Source: Heterocephalus glaber
Taxonomy: Eukaryota > Chordata > Mammalia > Rodentia > Bathyergidae
Direction: 5' to 3'
DNA length: 64,000 nt
Assembly: GCF_000247695.1 (NCBI RefSeq)
Contig: NW_004624801.1
Coordinates: 3,411,206-3,475,205 of the forward strand
This document shows, piece after piece, positions 38,001 to 49,800 of this stretch. The notes beneath the pieces are model-generated. The model was not told the DNA's origin. It saw only the letters and a program-made list of their open reading frames with translations, and did no database searches. Position numbers and translations under genes: made by a program. How positions within the stretch are numbered: the stretch's first letter is position 1; the number at the start of each line of letters is the position of its first letter.

Positions 38001-41000
38001 CATCCCCAGCCCTCTTGAATATTTTTTAAATTTCGAGACAGGGTCTAGAGAGGTCACTAGTTGCCCAGGCTGAGCTCGAACTCACAGTCCTCCTGCCTCA
38101 GTCTCCCAGAGTGCTAGGATTGCAGGTGTGCGCCACCAGTCCAGCTTCCTTCCTTCCTACACTACTCTAGTGACTGTGTGCTCAGCTCCTCCCCACCCCT
38201 GGCCAGAAGGTCTGGATTGTGGCTCTGCTACCTGCTATTTTGAGCTGGGCCTCAGTTTCCTCATCTCTATAATGGGCCTTAAAGCCCATAACCTACAGCT
38301 CCCTATGGCTTTCAAAAGAATTGAAGAGTTCTAGAGGGTTGGGTAAATACGGAAGTTTTATTTTATTGTTTGGCAGTACTGGGAATTGAACCCAGGATCT
38401 TCACATTGGGCTGTATCCCTCTTTTTTTTTTTTGGTTTTGGTACCGGGGATCGAACTCTGGACCTTGCGGCTTCGAGCAAGTGGTGGAACCACTGAGCTA
38501 AATCCCTGGCCTGGGTAAATATGAAAGTTGAACTGTACCCCGTCATAATACTTGACTTCATTCAAAGTCCAGACATGATTTTAAGCAGAGATTTCCAACG
38601 GCAGTGCTTTGCTCGGCAGCTGTCTAAACAGCATCAGCATTGGAACCAGGGGGCGCCCTTGGAGGGGTCTCAAGTTACGTAGGGCACTGGCATTCCTGGG
38701 GCGGGGTGTGTCCTGCTAGGGGTGCTATGAGCCGAGGCACGCAGGGTTTCTGGCATCTGAGCCCAGACTATCCGGAGTGTGAGCAGGGTACAGACCCAGA
38801 GTGGCGACTCACAGCAGAGCCTGTTGGGTGACAGCCTGGCCAGCAGGAGGAAGAGCCTGGGACCCCGCCCCACCGACCCCAGTCCAGCCCCTCTGCACCC
38901 TTTGCTCTGCCAGAGACCCCGTACCTTGTAGCCCTGGATGTCTCCGTTCTGGCTGTCCAGAGGGGGTGGCTCCCATGTCACGTCCAGCTGTGTGGCTGTG
39001 GCACCGTGGACAGCCACATTCCGGGGCGCTGCTGTGGGCACTGAGGGGTGTGGAGGGTGCTGAGTGAGCAGATTCCCATGGCTGGGGTGGGATGGAGACC
39101 TGAGCCTCCCGTCTCCCCCAGGTGGACCTCGTGGGGCCCGGGCAGCACTCACCGGCCTCCCCGACGAAGACCTCCTGTGGGGAGCTCAGAGGCCCCTCGC
39201 CCACAGCGTTGTACACGCTCATCCGGATCTCGTACCGCCTGTGCTTGTTCAGGTCTGTGGGCGAGAGCAGGGCAGGAGGGCACAGTGGTCACTGCCCTGC
39301 GGTTGGAGCCCACTGCGGAGAGCAGAGGCTGCAGAGAGGGGCAAGGTGGCCCCGCAGCTCCAGTCCCCCGTGTGAAGGGTCAGCAGAAACCAGGTCACAG
39401 TGGTGCCCGGAGGAATCCTCAGCCCTGGCCCCACCCCTCCGCCAACCTGCACACATGAGACGCTGCTGCCGGGTGGCCCCTGGCCTGGGCTGACCACAGG
39501 ATTTCCTGTCCAACTGGACCCTTTTGAGACCGAAGGCGCACTACTAGCATTCATGCCGGGACAACTGGTGTGAACCCATCTGTCCTAGGGCTCCCAGGGC
39601 AGGCGATCAGGCCCTACCTGCCTGTCTTCCTTCCCACCAAAGCGGATGCCAGTGTTCCCAGCCTTGTTCCAGCCTGTCCGCATTAACCAGCTTCTATTTT
39701 TTAATTTTTAATTTAATTATTTTGGTTCTGGAGATTGAACCCAGGGACTCTTGGATGCCCTGTCCATCAGCGAGTTTGGGAAACTTGGGTGAGGACACCT
39801 GGAAGAAGCTGGGAGAGGGAAGCTGCTCAAGAAAGGGACCCAGTCACTCCAGGTGGCAGATGCAGTCCCCGCTCTGGATGAGTACCTGACTGGAAGGAGC
39901 AAGGGCCTGAACCTTTCCTATCATCCAACCCCCAGCCCAGCCCCTTGCCCTTCTGCACCCTTTGCTCTGGCAAAGCATACTATACCTTGTAGCCCTGCAT
40001 ATTTCCATTTTGACTGTCCAGAGTCCCCCACCCTCTGTGTCCCTCTCTCCCTGGTTCCCTCTCCTCCTTCCCCAGGTGGAAGCTCTAGCCTCCGACAGGA
40101 CACAGTGAGGGAGCTGCCCTAGCTGGTTGTCCTTGCAGCCTGTGGGTGCCACCTGAGCAGGGGAGGAGGTGGGTAGTTTAGACTTGAACTCATGTGGCTT
40201 TTTCCTGCACTGAGGCCTTTGAGCTGAGCACTGGGCTGTGGGGAGGACCAACTGGGGCTTCAGAAATACAGCAGGGACTGGGTAAGCTGCACAGGGACGC
40301 ACTATTGGAAGACCAGGCTGTCCAGCAGACCTGCCCAGTGCTCACTGCAGGAGTGGCCTTGGACAGGGAGGTGCAGCTGGGCCGCACTGGGCCTTTGGTA
40401 TGGCAAGATGGGCAGCAGCTATTTAGATGCCTGGCTGCCCACCTGTACTGCCCAACAGCTCCCATTATAGACCAGCTGTCACTGCACGCCCTGCACCCCA
40501 AATAAGGCTGTGGGCTCCCTTTCTGCACACACCCCTCAAAGGGGACACTTGGAGGAGACTCACTGGAAGCTGCTCCTGCTTGGTGTGTTTGCATCCTGTG
40601 TCAAGGGCACCCCTGAGGTGGGGACAGGTATCCCCAACGACCCACTCCTGTTCCCCAGTAGGCTTGGGCTGCAGCAGGGACACCATGCAAGGGCACTTAC
40701 TCTCCAGCTCGTACTGCGTGAGGCTGGGCCGGCTCAGGTTCCGCATGGAGTACAGGGCTGGGGTGGGGGAGCGGGAGGCACCAGAGGGAAACAGCAGACA
40801 GAGGCGGTTAGTGCACACACAGCCCCCTACAGAAGCCCCGCTCTGGGTGTGAAAGGAGGGGTGTGTGTGGGGGGATTGCTGGGGACCGAGCAGGCAGGGG
40901 AGAGAGTTTCCAGATTCCTGGTGTTGAACTGGGGGCCAGGATGGGGTGGGGGGAAGGGGCAGTTGCAGGGCACCACTGTCTCCCTCCAGATGCGCACTAG

Positions 41001-44000
41001 GCTGAGGTCAGAGGGAGGCCCTGGGAGCCCAGGAGGCCTGAGGTCAGCTCTGAGAGAACTTCTAGTCCCAAATCACTACCTGTCTCCAGGTGAAGCCCTT
41101 GGAAAACCACCGTGAAATACTGGAGTCATATATTTCCTCATATGAACCAGAAACAATTTTACGACCAGGAAATATGACTGTATTACACACTGGCTATATA
41201 AAATCACAACCACAAGCACATGTCGGCCAAAAAAAAAAAATTAGAAAATAATGCACGCTGTTGGATCAAGTACTTCTGAGTTTTGCCATTAACGCATACC
41301 TTTGCTACACGTTCAATCATTTTGTTGTCTGCTAACACTCGCCCGAACACAAGGCACAAGAGCCTTCTGAGAAGGATGGGAAGCAACAGTGTGGTGGGGA
41401 GGGGTCCCCTGAGTCCTCTGCGCTCGCCTCTTTCCTGCCTGTTTCCCTTCTCCTCCAGAAACCAACATGGAGCCTTTCGGAGTCCCTGCCCAGAGTGCGT
41501 CCGCTCCCAAACGGGCTTCAATTCCATCCCCAGCCTGCTCCCAAGCTCAGCCTCCTACTGGCCTCACCCAAGCCATCACCCCCAGGCCACCTAAGTGTCC
41601 TAACCCCAAAGTCCAACCAGGGACTTCCCTGGATTTTCGGGGCTCCCTGAGCTTTCCTTCCTTGCGGAGGCAGACTGACTTTCCAGGCCCCAGACAGAGA
41701 GCGAGCGCTCCAAGGAGCAAAAGAAACCTCAGATGCTGCTCCCTGGGGAATCCTGGCCTTTCAGGCTGTTGGACCCTCCAAGGCAGGCAGCTCCTTCTCA
41801 CATGCTGAGCTCTCCTGCTTCCCTGACCCTGCTTTGGGCTGTCCTGGACCCCACCCCGGCTGCCAATGGCTTCAGGGGTTACTCCAAGACGGCAGGGGCC
41901 CTGCCTGCCCGATCACTGGTGTCCCCCGGGGAGCGTGCAGAAGGTGCTCAGTAAGTACTCAGCTAGTAGATGAGTGGCAGGAGAGGCATGAGCAGTGAGG
42001 CAGGCAGGCAGGCAGGCAGGGAGGCAGGCTAGGGAACTCCAGGAAGCTGGGGGGGGGGGGGGGGGGGAGTGAGAGTGCCACTCACAGGTGAGCTCCGCCC
42101 ACTTAGCCCCAGGGTTGTTGATGTCTCGAAGAGTGAAGCCCCTCAGGCCTTCGTAGAGCAGCTCCCTGTACCGGATTCGGAAGCCCAGGAGGATGCCGTT
42201 GACCTTGTCCTCGGCTGGTGGCTACAGGGAAACAGTGAGACATACCTGAGATATGGGGAGCAGCCCCGGGCCACTGTCACCCCACTCTACCCTTTCCCCC
42301 ATCAGGCCTCCTGTGGCCCCAGAGCAGGGCCTGAGCTGCCATCGGGAAAAGAAGCCAGGAAAACCAGGAGCATTTTTAATTCACAAAGCTTTTCCAATAA
42401 GGCTGCTGCCTCACTGTAGCCTTCCCTGGGAGGTGGGAAAGGGCGGGAATCACCATGCCATCATCCTCAACAGAGCAGAAGGCAGGCTCAGAGATGGCAA
42501 GGCACTTGGCCCTGGTCACACAGCACTGATGGGGCCTGGACACTCAACTCTGGACACACCAGCCGGGCTTTGTTCAGCAACCCCACCACCTCATCTCCCG
42601 GCCTGCTGATCCCTGCTCGCCACCTGGCCCACACTGCCTGGCGTTTTCTGTAAGCTAAGCCCTCTCCTTACTTACTCTTCAGCATATACTGGGCGAATGC
42701 ATCTGCTTGTGCTACCTGCCTGTCACTTTCTCCTTTGCTTTCTGCTCCCGTCCACAGCTGTGTTGAAGGACAGGCTTTGGGAGAAGCTGGGAACTACTTT
42801 TTATGAGGCCTCTTTAAAAAAACCTGCAGAAATGGTTCAGCCTTTTATTAGTTCCTTAATTGCTTCCCTGGCTGCTGAGGGCACTGCCCTGCCCCCCTCG
42901 CCAGGTCAGGCCTGTTGACTCCAGCATCCCTGGCTTGTGCAGCAGCACCAGGGCATTTCTGCTTAAGGGGGTGTCCTCTCCCCTCTCTCCAGGAGCCGAA
43001 TGTCAGTGGCACGTAGGTGCAGGCTGATCCTGAGAAGCAGGGAAGGAACCCATGGCTGTGGAGCAGCTGGAGGTAACCTGCTGATCCCGGGCCGGGCCTC
43101 AGAGGGCATGGGAGGAGGCTTAAAGGCAGGGCAGCTAGGAGGCTGGTCTCTGAGGTTTCCTATGGTGGTCGTTCCCTATGGTGGTCGTTCCCCAGGCCCT
43201 GGCAGAGTAGGCTGTGCCTGCCAGAGAGTGGGCAGCTGGAGGATAGAAGGAAGAGCTTATTTTTCTCCCTGAATGATGAGTTCCCGCTCTCAGTGGTGGG
43301 CGGAGGCTGGGTCTCACAGTGACTCAGGGGACTCTGGATTCCCAAGCACTCTTTTCCCTGAGGAGTCAGTGGTCCTCGGTTCATAAACTTGACCCTGCCA
43401 CTCACAGAGCTGTGTGACCCGGGGCCATGCTATCCCCTCCTGCGTCTCTGTCCTCATCTGCAGTAGGGCAGGTGGCCCCTGGAAGATTTGATTCTCCGGG
43501 GAGTAGAACAGCTGTGTGTACTGCGCAGAATGTCCCCTGATGTGCACACCCCTGGATTTCTCATGCATTTATGTGTGCTCTAGGGGGGCCCAGGCAGCCC
43601 CACTGGGGACTGTTGGCTTTCTGGTCCCACAGCACAGCCTGTCTGTGTCCTTGGGGGAGATGGGGCCATCCTGCCAGCCCGGCTTACCTGCCATCGGATC
43701 AGCACGGAGGTGGTGGTGTGGGGTGTCACGGAGAGGACGGTGGGGGCTTCATCAGGGGCTGTGGAGAGAGGCAGGCAGGTGGCACCTGGGCACTGGAGAT
43801 TCAGACCCACCCAGAGCCCATGGGACCAGGTCCTGCTGACTTGGAGGTGACAGGCAGCTCCCTCTCATGTCACCCTGTATGCTCAGCGACCCAACTTGTA
43901 CAGAACAAAGGGCCGGGTGGAGGGAGAGACCCGGCCCGGCCAAACCCAATGGTCCCAGCCAGAGGCAAAAGCAATGCACTTGAATGCCAGGCTGGGTCTG

Positions 44001-46764
44001 GGCTCCTGAGTCCCTGGAGAGGCCCCTGTGACCTGAGCCTCCCGAGGACTGTGCCCCAGAGAGGAAGGCCCAGTAGCCCAAGGTCCTCTCGTTTGTAGGC
44101 CTCTATCCCCAGTGCCCAGGAAGCAGCCAGCCAGCGGGCAGAGACCCATGCGGGAAAGCCACTGACCAGCCTGCAGTGTGGTCAGCGACTCGGAGTCCTC
44201 ACTGAACTCGCTGTCTCCAATGTCGTTGGTCGCCTTCACTCGGAACTTGTAGGATGTGAAGGGCTTCAGCCTGTGGAGGGAAGCGGGTCCTATGACCAGT
44301 TGTCCCAAAAGATCCTGCTCCATGCCTCTGCCCACTGATCTCTTCTTGCTTGGGGAAAGGGAGGCAGAGGTGCTGCCCTTCCACGCAGATGGGGACATTC
44401 AGACTCAGAAAGAGCAGAGCCCCCAGGCCAGAGCCCTGGATCATGCCTCTGGGTGTCCTTAGCTGCCACATATTCCCAGGGAGAAATGTTGACCCGGCCC
44501 TACCTCAGAGGCCAAACAGTCACAAAAGCACCCAGACTTTCCTCTCTGAGTCTCCCCTTCTTCCCTGCAAGCTGCCCCTCCTTCCCTGAATTTAGTGAAC
44601 TCAGGAGGGTGGAAGTTCCCAAGAGAGGAGCAGACTCCTCTCTATCAGCTTCCTTTCCTCTCCCAGCAAGTGTCTTTCTTCTTGATTTACGGGGGTGGGG
44701 GAGGTGGGCAGGAGAGGATTACTCAAACTTTCGGTCACGTCAACTGGAATGTAAAAAATACAACCACCAGGAATTAAACTGAAGCCAGAGTTTCCGAGGG
44801 AAGCTCTGCTCCCCTATTAAAGACGGGAGGAAGCTGCCGGCTGGCTGGGGAGAATCACTAATGAAGGATGGCCTGCGCTTCACTAGAGGGGGAGCACTAG
44901 GCTCCAGAAATAATTAAGAGGCAGCCCTAATGGGGTTCCTGGAGAGGGGGAGTGAGGGAGACCAGGACTGAGCTGCAGGGGAGCTTCGGAAGAGCTGGGG
45001 CCAGGCTGGGGGGACCTCCGCTGGTGCCCACCCGGGCAGGGGCAAGGGTGGGACACTGCCTCACCTGTCCACAGTGAAGCTGGAGGCGTTGTGGCTCACA
45101 GAGGCCGAGTGCAGCGCCCACCTGCCGCCGGGCAGCTCGCGGGTCTGGATGGTGTAGTAGCGCACCGGGGACAGCCCATCGCTGCCCGGCTCCCAGGACA
45201 GCAGCACACTTCGAGCCTTCACATCTTCCTGCTGCACCACAGGCTTGCTGGGGGGCTGCGGGCGGTCTGGGGAGGGAGGGGCGGGTGAGCTGCACACCTT
45301 GGGCTGGGCTAGAGTCTCTCGGTCGGGAAAGAGGGGCCCAGGCATGGCACCCCCTCCTCACCCCACTTCCCTGCACCAGGGGCCTTGCTGGTCTCACTCC
45401 CAGCAGCCAGCGCTGTGTCTCCTGGTCTCTGATTGCTGACCCTGAGGCTCTCAGTGTCCCAGGGGCCAGGACTCCCCAGGCAGCCCTCGCCAAGGACCAC
45501 AGTGAGGAGCTCTAAATGCCTCAGCGCCTTTGCTCCTGCTGCTACAACTTGTAATGGCCGATGAGGGGGGCTGAGCGGGGGTGGGACTGACTTCATGCCA
45601 TACCCTCGAGCGCCCTCCTCTCTCCCCAGCCTCCCTTTCCTATGCCCACTGCAGGGATGCTCAGCTGCAGCATGACGGGATGCTCAGCTTCAGCATGACT
45701 GGCTCCTGGACTGGATGGTTCTTTGGAGCCAGGGCGTCCTTGCACGGTAGGATGTTTAGCACCTGCCCAACCTCTACCTACTCAGGCCCAGTAGCATCTT
45801 CCCCAAGCTTTGACAACCAGGGTCCCACTGGTTTTTCCCGGGAATGTTTTCCAACAAATCACTTTCCCATCAAGTAGGGGGCTCAGGGCTGCTCTGTGGA
45901 ACTCCAGCTCAGATGGGGCACTAGCAGGGAGTGGCAGCCAAGAGCCCACGCTGCCACCCTGACCTCACCCACCTGGACAAAGCCAGGGGTAGGAAGTGTC
46001 ACCGATCTCCCTTTAGAAAGCCAGAGCAGCATGAGATCCCAGGGAAGGGAACTCCCAGCTCAGTCTCGGGCCTACAGACCCGTCGCTGACCATGGCTCCA
46101 GAGATCAGAGCCCACTTTCCACTTTCCACTCCAGACCAGGGCAACATGATTCATAACCAGCCACCCACTAGGAGGCTCTGAGCACCTGGATCGGTGGGGG
46201 GCCCCTCCCCTGACCCCCCAGCCCTCCCCAGCTCCCGCGGGCAGTCACCTCTCTTCTCGGTGGTCACTACTAAGGCCTCGGCGGCCTCTCCCCATCCTTT
46301 GCGGGTCTGAGCCGTGATGCGGAACAGGTAGACAGATTCTGGCTTGAGGCCGGAGGCTGTGAACTGGCGCGCGCTCGGGTCCAGCACTTCCACTGCAGCG
46401 GTGTTGGCCGTGGTGGCATTGAGCCGATGCGTGATCTGGTAGGCTGGGAGGCAGGAAGGGAAAGCACAGAGCTGGAACGCAGGGCAAGCCGCCCCTGCCT
46501 TGGTTGTAGTTTGTCACTGCTACACCCTCACCTGCCACCTGGGGAAGTGTGGGCTCCTGAGGGGCAGGGTGGGGGCCCCCATGTTGGCCCAATGTTGGGA
46601 GATGGAGGCTAGGAGAGGCCGGGCCAGCTGATAGGAATCCCAGCCCGGGTCATTCTGATCTAAAGCACACGATTTCCCCCACCGACTGTCTTCCAAGGTG
46701 CAGTATTTTCCCAGGGCCGGCATGGACCAAGTGGCCAGAATAGGTGCAGGTCATCCCAGTCACC

Positions 46765-46810
<46 letters not shown>

Positions 46811-49800
46811 CCACGTGCCCACGTGTGTGTATTTGTCTGTATTCTTTATTTTATTTTATCTAAACATTTTGTGAGATAGAGTCTCACTGTGTTGCCCAGG
46901 CTGTGGGTGCCAAGATGTTCCTGCCTCTCCCTCCTGAGTAGCTGGGAATAAGAAGTGCGTGCCTGGCCACACCTTCATGTTGAAGGCGAGGGGCAGAAGG
47001 TGTGGGGAAGCAGACTTGCTCAATTTCATGCACTGGCTGCCTTCAGGCTGGGTGTGTCTGTGGGGGCTGGAAGCGTCTGGTCCTCAGCCCCCCTCCCTGT
47101 GTGGCAGCTGTTTCTGGGCAGTGAGCATGGCTATACTGAGCTGGCTAGGGACAGCAGTGAGGTTGATGGGATGGCAGCTGCCTGGGCACCGGAGCATTCA
47201 GAGGCATGAAGCCAACCAAGGGTCCTTTAGGGATCTGAACTAGACCTTGTCCTCCAGCAAATAATGTGATAGGTGGAACTTCTAGCAGGAGGACTAGGAC
47301 TCAGATCCCAATCTGAAGGAATGTGGACACTTCTGGGGCCTGCTCTGACTGTGCCCCTTTATAGCTTCTGCCTCCCCCTCCTTCCTGCAGACAGGGCCCA
47401 GGAAAGGCATGGGCTTACCCAGGATGATGCCATTGGGGGACGCAGGGGGCTGCCAGATCAGCCGCACTGACGTGGTCCTAACTTCCGGGAACAGGATGCC
47501 CATGGGTGGTCCAGGGACTGGAGGGGACAAAGGAAAAGAGGCTGATCGTGCTCTTGATGCCCTCCAGCAGGGCAGCCTGTGGGGTGGAGGGTGACCTATT
47601 CCACCTCAATGAATATTCGAGGCATGCTGCTCCATGCCTGGCACTGGGTTAGGGGCCAGGGATACATACATGAAATCAATGAGATTTGTTCCCTCTAAAT
47701 AGGTTTTTTTAAATTAACCATTTTTAGTTAACCTGGTAAATGGGACCTGCCCCGAGTCCATGTTTAGAAGGCCTTGCTCTGACTTCCTCCCTCCCACTGT
47801 GAGAGATGACCACGGGGCAGTGCTATCCCCACCCCAAGCCCCTGTGACCCTTCCCTCTGGACTTTGCTCTGGAATCCTGGGGTCCTGGACTCCCTGCCTA
47901 GATGGGAGAAGCGTGCTCTCAGGGACTGCAGGGGCCTATTCCCCAGATTCCCGTCTCACGGGCAGGCTGTGTGCCCTTGGACCCAGGCATGGCTCGGGCG
48001 GCTGTTCTGGGAGGTGGACAGAGACTGAACGGTGTGCATGAGAGGAGAGGGTGCCAATGGCCTGGTGGGGATGCTCCTTGCTGCACAGAATGCCAAGAAG
48101 TCTGAGATTCCTATGCCTGAACTTGGCCTTCCAGGTCACTGTCTGAGTATATTCGTCAAGACAGGAGGATAGAACATATTTCATTGAACAGTTCATTAGC
48201 TTGATTCATAATTTTAGAATAGACAGACATGTGGTATTTGGACTTCTTCCTGCACTCTAATTGGACCCTGCAAATGTGGCTGATGGGCCTGAAGTGGGAA
48301 GTGGGGAAGGGAGGGTGAGGGATCTAGCAGTCAGCTGTGACCCAAAGCTCTGCTAGGGATGTATGCGGGTGCTGGGCTGCAGCTGCGTTTTTTTCTTCTG
48401 GTAGTGGGGATCGAACCTGGGGTTTTCACACTAAGATACACCTCCTGTCCTTTTTTATATTGAGTCAGGGTCTCACTAAGTCACTGTGTGACCCAGGCTG
48501 AGCTCAAACTTGCCATCCCCCTGCCTCAGCCCCCCACAGCGCTGGGATTACACACCTGCACTACCATGCCTTGCCCGGTGTCACTATTGTGCAAACAGGA
48601 CCAAGAGGCTCAAGCCCAGGAAAAAGAAATCATGGCTTTTCCCTTTTCACAGGCTTTACCCAAAGCAAACAGGTGAGAAAGAAACCAGAACTCCGGCCAA
48701 GTTCCTGTTCTGTACCCTTGTCCCGAAGAGAGACCAAGAGATGCTCTGGTGTTGTCCAGTGGGGCTGGTGGCCTCTGAGACCCGTCCCCCCGGGCAGGAG
48801 GCAGGGGGCCCTCTGCTTGCCCTGGCCCCTGGGATGCAGCCTCACCATCGTCCAGTGTGCGCTCCAGGATTGGGGGCTGGCTGGGGCTGCCGTCGCCGAT
48901 GCGCGTGAAGGCCAGCACCTGCACCTCGTAGAGCACGTACTTCCCCAGGCCGGTGAGCTGTGCACTGCGGGACGCATTGCCTTCCACCAGCCAGAAGCGG
49001 GGCTGGGAGTCCGAGTCCTTCTCCTTGTATCTCACCTGCCCGGGTGAGCACAGCAGAGGCCTCAGGCCATGACAGTACTCTTCGGAGCCTCATGCCCTGG
49101 ATAGTCTGGTCTGGTTTGTCTCAAGGGGGAATGGGGTAGCTGTGCAGCTAATGTACCCTGAGGGCTGGGGACAAAGATGGACCCAGCTGTAGAGCTGGAA
49201 GCCCCTTCAGAGAAGAGCGGCTCAGAGAGGGAATGTGCCTTGCTGAAGGTCACACAGCTAGGAGTGATCAAGCTCAACCCACATCTCCTAGCTTCCAGGC
49301 CAGGGCTGGACCAGTTGTCAAGGTGCAGATTTAAGCACAGGTCTAGAAGAGCACGGAAACTGCTAAGGTCTGGATTTGGGTTTTCTCCCAAGGGTCCGTG
49401 TGTGGGGAGCTTGGTCCTCAGGTGTGGGAGCTGACACAACCTTGAAAAGCGGGGCCTGGTGAGAGCCCTTCAGGTCACGGGGGCCCTGGCCTTGGGTGGG
49501 ATTAAGACAGATCTCATTTGACTCCTGGGGATTTCCCAAGAGGTGGCTGGGTTGTCACAAAGGCCCCACTCAGCGCTTGCTGGCTTCCTATATGCAGATG
49601 TGAGTGCAATGGGATCGCTTCTCCCACACAAGCTGTCACTGTCATTTGCCATGACATTCCCCAGAGCTGAGCCTGTGCAGGCACCGTGTCTGTGAGCCTC
49701 ATAACTACATTGTGAGCTACATAAACCTCTTTACTTTATAAGTTAGCCAGTCCCAGGTATTTTACTATGGTAATGAAAGCTGACTAATACAAAACCAAAA

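Larger units (their letters stand above)
30492..38924 (-). other. SDK2: Largest internal SDK2 intron of the window (8.4 kb)
   Basis: Splits FN3-11. From left: unique sequence with a few L2 traces (30500-32000), dimer SINE, old L1 (32815-34025), DNA-transposon fragment, GT repeat plus dimer SINE, L2 interrupted by a retrocopy (35930-37260), CpG-rich block (37260-37900), two SINE clusters (37938-38512). Confidence 0.8.
39255..40700 (-). other. SDK2: SDK2 intron between window exons 16 and 17
   Basis: Contains a dID half-SINE (39697-39762) and a decayed partial copy of window exon 18 (39850-40024). The rest is unique. Confidence 0.75.
46444..47418 (-). other. SDK2: SDK2 intron (1.0 kb)
   Basis: Holds a (GT)n microsatellite and an old B1. 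Confidence 0.7.
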
